This document shows, piece by piece, positions 29,320 to 32,365 of a stretch of 32,365 nt of DNA (its first letter is position 1; each line of letters begins with the position of its first letter). The notes beneath the pieces were generated by a model. That model saw nothing but the letters and a program-made list of their open reading frames with translations, made no database searches and was not told the DNA's origin. The DNA comes from Christensenella hongkongensis (lineage in GTDB: Bacteria; Bacillota; Clostridia; Christensenellales; Christensenellaceae), in NCBI RefSeq assembly GCF_000981035.1, contig NZ_LAYJ01000010.1, forward strand, positions 1-32,365, given 5' to 3'. The position numbers were made by a program, and so were the translations under genes.

Positions 29320-30039
29320 TTAAATTGTTTTCCGGGATTTGAAGGCCGTCCTCACCGCCTTTAGGTAAGACCTGCCCACGGGAAGCTCCGGGCCGCCCTT
29401 CATCTGCAGCCCGTCCTTGCTTAAACGTATAATTTTACCTGCCGCGACAATGTACGAACGGTGGATTCGCACAAATCCTTTGTCCAGCAAAATGTTTTCG
29501 ATTTTTCCAAAGGTAGAATAAAATTCGAAATTCTTGTTACCGTAATACACGGTGATATAATGGTCGCGCGCTTCAAAATACACGATGTCCTCCACGAACA
29601 CCTTCCTGTTTTCTCCCGCACACGAAAAAACAAGCGTTTCCCGCGCCTTTTTGCGGCATTTGTCAAACGCTTTCAAAAAAATTTCTTCAAATCTCTCTAT
29701 TGGAGTCTCTTCCTTAATCAGGAAATGAAACGCGTCCACGTCAAACGCACGAAGAATCATGTCTTTCATGGAGCTTGCGGTCAGGAATATGATCTCGCTC
29801 TCACAATCGCGTTCCCTCAGCCTGCGTGCGGTTTCGATGCCGTCGATTCCCGGCATATCGATATCAAGGTAGATCACGTCCGGCTGGTCCTTCATGTCAT
29901 CGAGCTCAAACAGCATCTGGTTCCCGCTGGTATATGGCTCGATGTTCAATTCGATCCGGAATTTTTCACATATATTGCACAGGACGTCCGTAAACCGCAG
30001 GATATTATCCTTGCAATCATCGCAAATCGCTACAACCAA
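29320..30039 (-). CDS. LytTR-family response regulator
   Basis: The product has 239 residues. The receiver domain (about 1-120) has the acidic pair D7-D8, the phosphorylation site D59 in Y-L-D-I-D-M-P-G, T87 in F-L-T-A-S and K109. The LytTR DNA-binding domain (about 140-235) has V-Y-F-E-A-R-D-H-Y-I, then G-F-V-R-I-H-R-S-Y-I-V and L-P-V-G-R-S-Y. It resembles AgrA, ComE and VirR-type regulators of surface and quorum genes. The start is TTG at 30039, the only suitable codon before the receiver's A-I-C-D-D motif, with a G-run (GGGGGG) about 9 bases before it. It lies 18 bases after the Rrf2 gene. No histidine kinase is adjacent; in most LytTR systems one is. Its likely targets are the three boxes in this window. 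Confidence 0.93.
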   Translation of the reverse strand: MVVAICDDCKDNILRFTDVLCNICEKFRIELNIEPYTSGNQMLFELDDMKDQPDVIYLDIDMPGIDGIETARRLRERDCESEIIFLTASSMKDMILRAFDVDAFHFLIKEETPIERFEEIFLKAFDKCRKKARETLVFSCAGENRKVFVEDIVYFEARDHYITVYYGNKNFEFYSTFGKIENILLDKGFVRIHRSYIVAAGKIIRLSKDGLQMKGGPELPVGRSYLKAVRTAFKSRKTI

Positions 30040-30057
30040 TCTCTGTTCCCCCCAAGG

Positions 30058-30471
30058 TTACGTTTCGTTTGTATTCATCAACTGCGCTATGGTCATACTG
30101 CCAAAACGGTTTTCTATCATCTGCTGGATGTCCCGGAAAAAATTCTTTACCGGACAGTGTGCCGCATAAGGCGCGGAATCGTTCTCACCGCGCCCCCGGT
30201 ACCGGTCGATCTCTATCGCGCCCTGCGTTACCGTCACGATATCCAAAACGCTTATTTCTTCCGGCTTTCGCATGAGGCTGTAGCCCCCGCGCACGCCCAT
30301 ATGCCCTTTAATCAGCCTTGCCGCTTTGACCTTGTGGGCTGTCGCAATCAGGTACTTTTTAGGAATCCCCATTTTTTCAGCGATTTCCGTTGCCGGAACG
30401 ATCCGTCCCTTGTTCAGCGCCAAATATAAAACAAGCCGAATCGCATAATCGGTTGTGATTGTCAGCTGCAT
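30058..30471 (-). CDS. Rrf2-family transcriptional regulator without the iron-sulfur Cys cluster
   Basis: The product has 137 residues, the normal length for the family. The N-terminal winged helix includes T-D-Y-A-I-R-L-V-L-Y-L-A, then A-T-E-I-A-E-K-M-G-I-P-K-K-Y-L and the wing G-V-R-G-G-Y-S-L. Iron-sulfur members such as IscR and NsrR use three Cys in the region after the wing; here only one Cys is present (A-H-C-P-V-K), so cluster binding is unlikely. It may instead sense a small molecule or thiol, as CymR-type members do. The start is an ATG at 30471 with GGAGAAGGA before it. It is probably co-transcribed with the LytTR regulator gene that follows. A link between a metabolic signal and adhesin expression is inferred from this pairing. 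Confidence 0.92.
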   Translation of the reverse strand: MQLTITTDYAIRLVLYLALNKGRIVPATEIAEKMGIPKKYLIATAHKVKAARLIKGHMGVRGGYSLMRKPEEISVLDIVTVTQGAIEIDRYRGRGENDSAPYAAHCPVKNFFRDIQQMIENRFGSMTIAQLMNTNET

Positions 30472-30502
30472 TGTTTCCTTCTCCCTGCGCCGCTTATTTT
30501 AC

Positions 30503-30549
30503 AGCGATTTCACTTTAAGCCGGTTATGCAAAACTCGGCGTAAATCGCT
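30503..30549 (-). other. Nested inverted repeat upstream of the Rrf2 gene
   Basis: An 8-base outer stem (agcgattt / aaatcgct) encloses a 4-base gccg/cggc pair. It is 32-78 bases before the Rrf2 start codon. It could be an autoregulatory operator, since Rrf2 proteins bind dyads near their own promoters, or a leader hairpin. No specific Rrf2 consensus is matched. Confidence 0.35.
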
Positions 30550-30618
30550 TGCGTTTGCAATTTATATCAAAAGCCTGTAACCAACCTTTTGACAAATTGC
30601 TATGATTCTGGCAGGTCA

Positions 30619-30650
30619 TAATTTAATCCTGCCGCACCGTAATTTAATCC
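30619..30650 (+). promoter_or_regulatory. Two 11-base direct repeats, 21-base period
   Basis: The sequence taatttaatcc occurs at 30619-30629 and again at 30640-30650. The 21-base step is two helical turns. The repeats sit about 54-64 and 33-43 bases before the inferred start of the promoter at 30668-30676, where an activator would bind. They differ from the LytTR boxes, so another regulator, or the integrase itself, is more likely. Confidence 0.45.
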
Positions 30651-30667
30651 ATTCCCGTGGAACCGCG

Positions 30668-30676
30668 TGATATAAT
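30668..30676 (+). promoter_or_regulatory. Extended -10 promoter reading towards the integrase
   Basis: The sequence TGaTATAAT is a perfect extended -10 element. No good -35 is found at 17 bases, and direct repeats occupy that place. Transcription would start near 30683, just inside the left inverted-repeat arm, and would have to pass its hairpins before reaching the integrase. Confidence 0.6.
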
Positions 30677-30699
30677 ACCCATCAGGATATGTTTCCCGG

Positions 30700-30717
30700 C
30701 GGGTAATCCTTTACCCG
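30700..30717 (+). terminator. Short hairpin in the left arm
   Basis: A 7-base stem cgggtaa / ttacccg with loop tcct is followed by TTTT. It is a weak intrinsic-terminator shape on the plus strand. Its mirror copy is at 32326-32343. Confidence 0.4.
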
Positions 30718-30756
30718 TTTTGGAACCATTCCCGGACGGTAAGCAACCGGTTCGTT

Positions 30757-30800
30757 GAAAAACACGTGCCTGAGTGCGCTTACTGCATTCGTGTTTTTTC
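30757..30800. terminator. Bidirectional terminator hairpin in the left arm
   Basis: The outer stem gaaaaacacg / cgtgttttttc carries an A-run on one side and a T-run on the other; inner tgc/gca and agt/act pairs extend it. This is the usual form of a two-way intrinsic terminator. It would insulate the integrase unit from the Rrf2 operon, or attenuate transcription from the promoter at 30668. Confidence 0.6.
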
Positions 30801-30978
30801 GCAATATTTCTACATTTGCGAAACGATGCGGAAATATAGGTTATTTGGTCTTATTTTAATCAACAACAGCGGCAATGTCAAGAAAAAAGCGGGAGCGCAT
30901 CCGTTCTACAGGCGTTTGGCAAAAGCCGCCGCAGCCCGAAAACCCTTTCACAAAAAGGTTATCGAAAGTTGCATGGAA

Positions 30979-31002
30979 TAAGCCGTCAAATAAACCGTCA
31001 AA
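30979..31002 (+). repeat. Two adjacent 12-base direct repeats before the integrase
   Basis: The units taagccgtcaaa and taaaccgtcaaa are back to back, and taagccgtcaa occurs once more at 32155-32165, just after the integrase gene. Such short repeats around an integrase can be protein-binding or strand-exchange sites. This is only a suggestion. Confidence 0.45.
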
Positions 31003-31026
31003 AAAACAGCAGGAGGAAAAAACAAT

Positions 31027-32145
31027 ATGGCGCGAAAGGGAGAAAATATTTATTTGCGCAGGGACGGCCGTTGGGAAGGCCGTTACATCAGGGGAAGAAA
31101 GCAGGATGGAAAGCCTGTGTTCGGCTCTGTCTATGCAAGGCAATACCAGGAAGTAAAGAGGAGGCTGGTGCTGATCAAATCGCAGCTTTTACAGAATCCG
31201 TCCCCGGTTCTTATTTACCGGACAGGACAGGCGGCAGAGTGGATGGATTTTTGGCTGGAGGAGGTCGCGCGGCCCAACATACGCGAGTCCACTTATCTGG
31301 CGTACCGCCGGCAGATTGGCAAGCACCTGATTCCCGCGTTTGGCTCGATGCCGCTGCGGGAGATCGACGCGGAGAAAATCAGGCAATTTACCGGCGTACT
31401 CAAAAGCAGGGTTGCGCCCAACACGATGATCGGTATACTGCGCCTTCTAAACGCAATCCTGAAGGAAGCGCGGATCAAGCGGCTGATCGAAGCCAACCCA
31501 ATGGAGGAGTGCAGGATGCCCAAATTCAAACAGCGCAAAGCGCGCGTCCTGACGCGTGCAGAGCAACAAAGGCTGGAGCGCGAGACAGTACGGCAGGGAG
31601 ACCTGGAATACATGGTGATGCTTTATACGGGCATCAGGCTGGGCGAATTATGCGCGCTGCGCTGGAACGACGTTGATTTTGTAAACAACACCCTTACTGT
31701 GGACGAAACGTTGCAGCGCGTGCAGGCAACGGCGGGCGGGGCAAAGACAAAGATCGTTACGGGGCTGCCAAAATCGCTTAGCTCGGTGCGGGTAATACCG
31801 GTTCCGTATTTTGTGATCAGGATGCTCAGGGATTATATGGAGGAAACCGGCGCGGCAGCGGACGGGTACATTTTCAGGGGAAAATCCGGCGGACACACAG
31901 ATCCGCGTACGCTGCAGACGCGCTTTGCAAAAATTACAAAACGCCTCGGCATCAGGGGAGCCCACATCCATACGCTCCGGCACACATTTGCCACGCGCTG
32001 GCTGGAGCATAACAAACGGGGCGGCTATGAAATACTGGGCGAGCTGCTTGGACACAGCAGTCCGAAAGTCACGCTGCAGTTTTACGCGCATTGTACGCAG
32101 GCGAGCAAACGGCAGTCGATGGACCGGATGGAACGAATTGCCTGA
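31027..32145 (+). CDS. Tyrosine recombinase / Tn916-type integrase
   Basis: The product has 372 residues and appears complete. It performs strand exchange through a covalent phosphotyrosine link. Residues about 8-50 are an arm-type DNA-binding domain (R-R-D-G-R-W-E-G-R-Y), about 65-160 the SAM-like core-binding domain, and about 170-365 the catalytic domain. The catalytic residues are R204 (T-G-I-R-L-G-E), K249, H315-x-x-R318 (H-T-L-R-H-T-F-A), H343 (L-G-H-S-S) and the nucleophile Y353 (Q-F-Y-A-H). The ATG at 31027 has GGAGGA about 9 bases upstream. It is the only plus-strand gene and lies between arms of a perfect inverted repeat. No excisionase or other mobile-element gene is visible. It could invert the enclosed segment or move it; inverted rather than direct repeats favour inversion, but this is inferred. 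Confidence 0.96.
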   Translation: MARKGENIYLRRDGRWEGRYIRGRKQDGKPVFGSVYARQYQEVKRRLVLIKSQLLQNPSPVLIYRTGQAAEWMDFWLEEVARPNIRESTYLAYRRQIGKHLIPAFGSMPLREIDAEKIRQFTGVLKSRVAPNTMIGILRLLNAILKEARIKRLIEANPMEECRMPKFKQRKARVLTRAEQQRLERETVRQGDLEYMVMLYTGIRLGELCALRWNDVDFVNNTLTVDETLQRVQATAGGAKTKIVTGLPKSLSSVRVIPVPYFVIRMLRDYMEETGAAADGYIFRGKSGGHTDPRTLQTRFAKITKRLGIRGAHIHTLRHTFATRWLEHNKRGGYEILGELLGHSSPKVTLQFYAHCTQASKRQSMDRMERIA

Positions 32146-32156
32146 CCAAAATAATA

Positions 32157-32181
32157 AGCCGTCAAGGCTGGTCAGACGGCT
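32157..32181 (+). terminator. Hairpin after the integrase gene
   Basis: A 7-base stem agccgtc / gacggct with an 11-base loop begins 12 bases after the stop codon. No T-run follows, so it is at best a weak terminator. Its left half overlaps the taagccgtcaa repeat, so it could be a recombinase-binding dyad instead. Confidence 0.35.
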
Positions 32182-32226
32182 CGCAGGAAAGCGTATCAAA
32201 AAGCAAAAAAGCAGGGAAATGGCGCG

Positions 32227-32365
32227 AATGTAGAAATATTGCGAAAAAACACGAATGCAGTAAGCGCACTCAGGCACGTGTTTTTCAACGAACCGGTTGC
32301 TTACCGTCCGGGAATGGTTCCAAAACGGGTAAAGGATTACCCGCCGGGAAACATATCCTGATGGG
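32227..32365 (-). repeat. Right arm of the perfect inverted repeat, cut by the window edge
   Basis: It is the reverse complement of 30678-30816. It carries the mirror images of both hairpins, the two-way terminator at 32243-32286 and the small stem at 32326-32343. It ends exactly at the last base of the window, so the repeat may be longer. If it continues, the next bases should mirror the extended -10 promoter at 30668-30676. Confidence 0.92.

Larger units (their letters stand above)
30678..30816 (+). repeat. Left arm of a perfect inverted repeat (at least 139 bases)
   Basis: This segment is the exact reverse complement of 32227-32365 as far as I can read it, with equal length and no gaps. 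It starts with cccatcagg and ends with tctacatt. The outer limit is unknown because the partner arm reaches the window edge. The two arms enclose 1410 bases containing only the integrase gene. The arm holds two hairpins (30700-30717 and 30757-30800). Confidence 0.92.
30472..31026. other. Gene-free 555-base stretch between the Rrf2 gene and the integrase
   Basis: From left to right it holds: the ribosome site and leader of the Rrf2 gene; an 8-base inverted repeat (agcgattt at 30503-30510, aaatcgct at 30542-30549) with an inner gccg/cggc pair; a ggcagg/cctgcc hairpin at 30610-30633; two 11-base direct repeats; an extended -10 promoter; the left inverted-repeat arm; and the integrase leader with two 12-base direct repeats. 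No convincing coding frame is seen. Confidence 0.7.

Noticed and set aside
30651-30670. gtggaaccgcg resembles the conserved T-box antiterminator motif
   Set aside because: No Stem I, specifier loop or matching terminator lies upstream or around it, and the downstream gene is an integrase rather than an amino-acid gene. The extended -10 promoter follows at once. A chance match is more likely.
30766-30981. Plus-strand frame of 71 codons beginning in the left arm
   Set aside because: Its start lies within the terminator hairpin, and the same first residues appear in the right arm only because the arms are copies. No ribosome site is seen.
30678-32365. Ends as attL/attR of an integrated element
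   Set aside because: Attachment-site pairs are direct repeats; these arms are inverted. No cargo, excisionase or tRNA target is visible.

Overview
This looks like an accessory surface-adhesin locus of a Gram-positive, probably clostridial (Bacillota) bacterium. The clues are strong AGGAGG-type ribosome binding sites, an F-P-K-T-G wall-sorting signal, DivIVA-like coiled coils, a LytTR response regulator, an Rrf2 regulator and a Tn916-type tyrosine integrase. The family cannot be fixed from the sequence; a Christensenella-like organism is only a guess. Every gene is on the minus strand except the integrase at the right end.

Right to left, in the direction of transcription, the layout is as follows. 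An Rrf2-type regulator (30058-30471) is followed 18 bases later by a LytTR response regulator with a TTG start (29320-30039). Next is a tightly packed gene set: a secreted, membrane-anchored protein with a Pro-rich stalk (28331-29206), a 53-residue membrane peptide (28148-28309), a DivIVA-like coiled-coil protein (27507-28145), two further coiled-coil proteins sharing an N-terminal motif (26558-27442 and 25812-26525), and a signal peptidase I with an intact Ser/Lys dyad (25140-25775). Then comes a giant surface protein of 7398 residues (2689-24885), and finally the first 838 codons of a second repeat-rich exported protein with bacterial Ig-like (Big_3-type) domains, which runs off the left edge.

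The giant protein has a signal peptide, a Tyr-rich head of about 860 residues, 29 prealbumin-like (DUF7601/CnaB-like) repeats, 16 DUF11/D2-like repeats, and a sorting signal. Both repeat families are built from three-domain cassettes, several of which are exactly 1059 bases long.

The main discovery candidate is the circuit. The stalk protein, the giant protein and the Ig-repeat protein are each preceded by nearly the same roughly 40-base block, which holds two direct repeats around GTTCACG exactly 20 bases apart. The first block lies right next to the LytTR regulator gene. LytTR proteins bind such tandem repeats, so I infer a dedicated regulon. The cytoplasmic coiled-coil proteins and the signal peptidase between two of the targets may help localise or export the giant protein.

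The right end (30678-32365) is a separate unit. A complete tyrosine integrase is enclosed by a perfect inverted repeat of at least 139 bases, whose arms carry bidirectional terminator hairpins. It may be an invertible segment or a small mobile element; the right arm reaches the window edge, so its true length is unknown.
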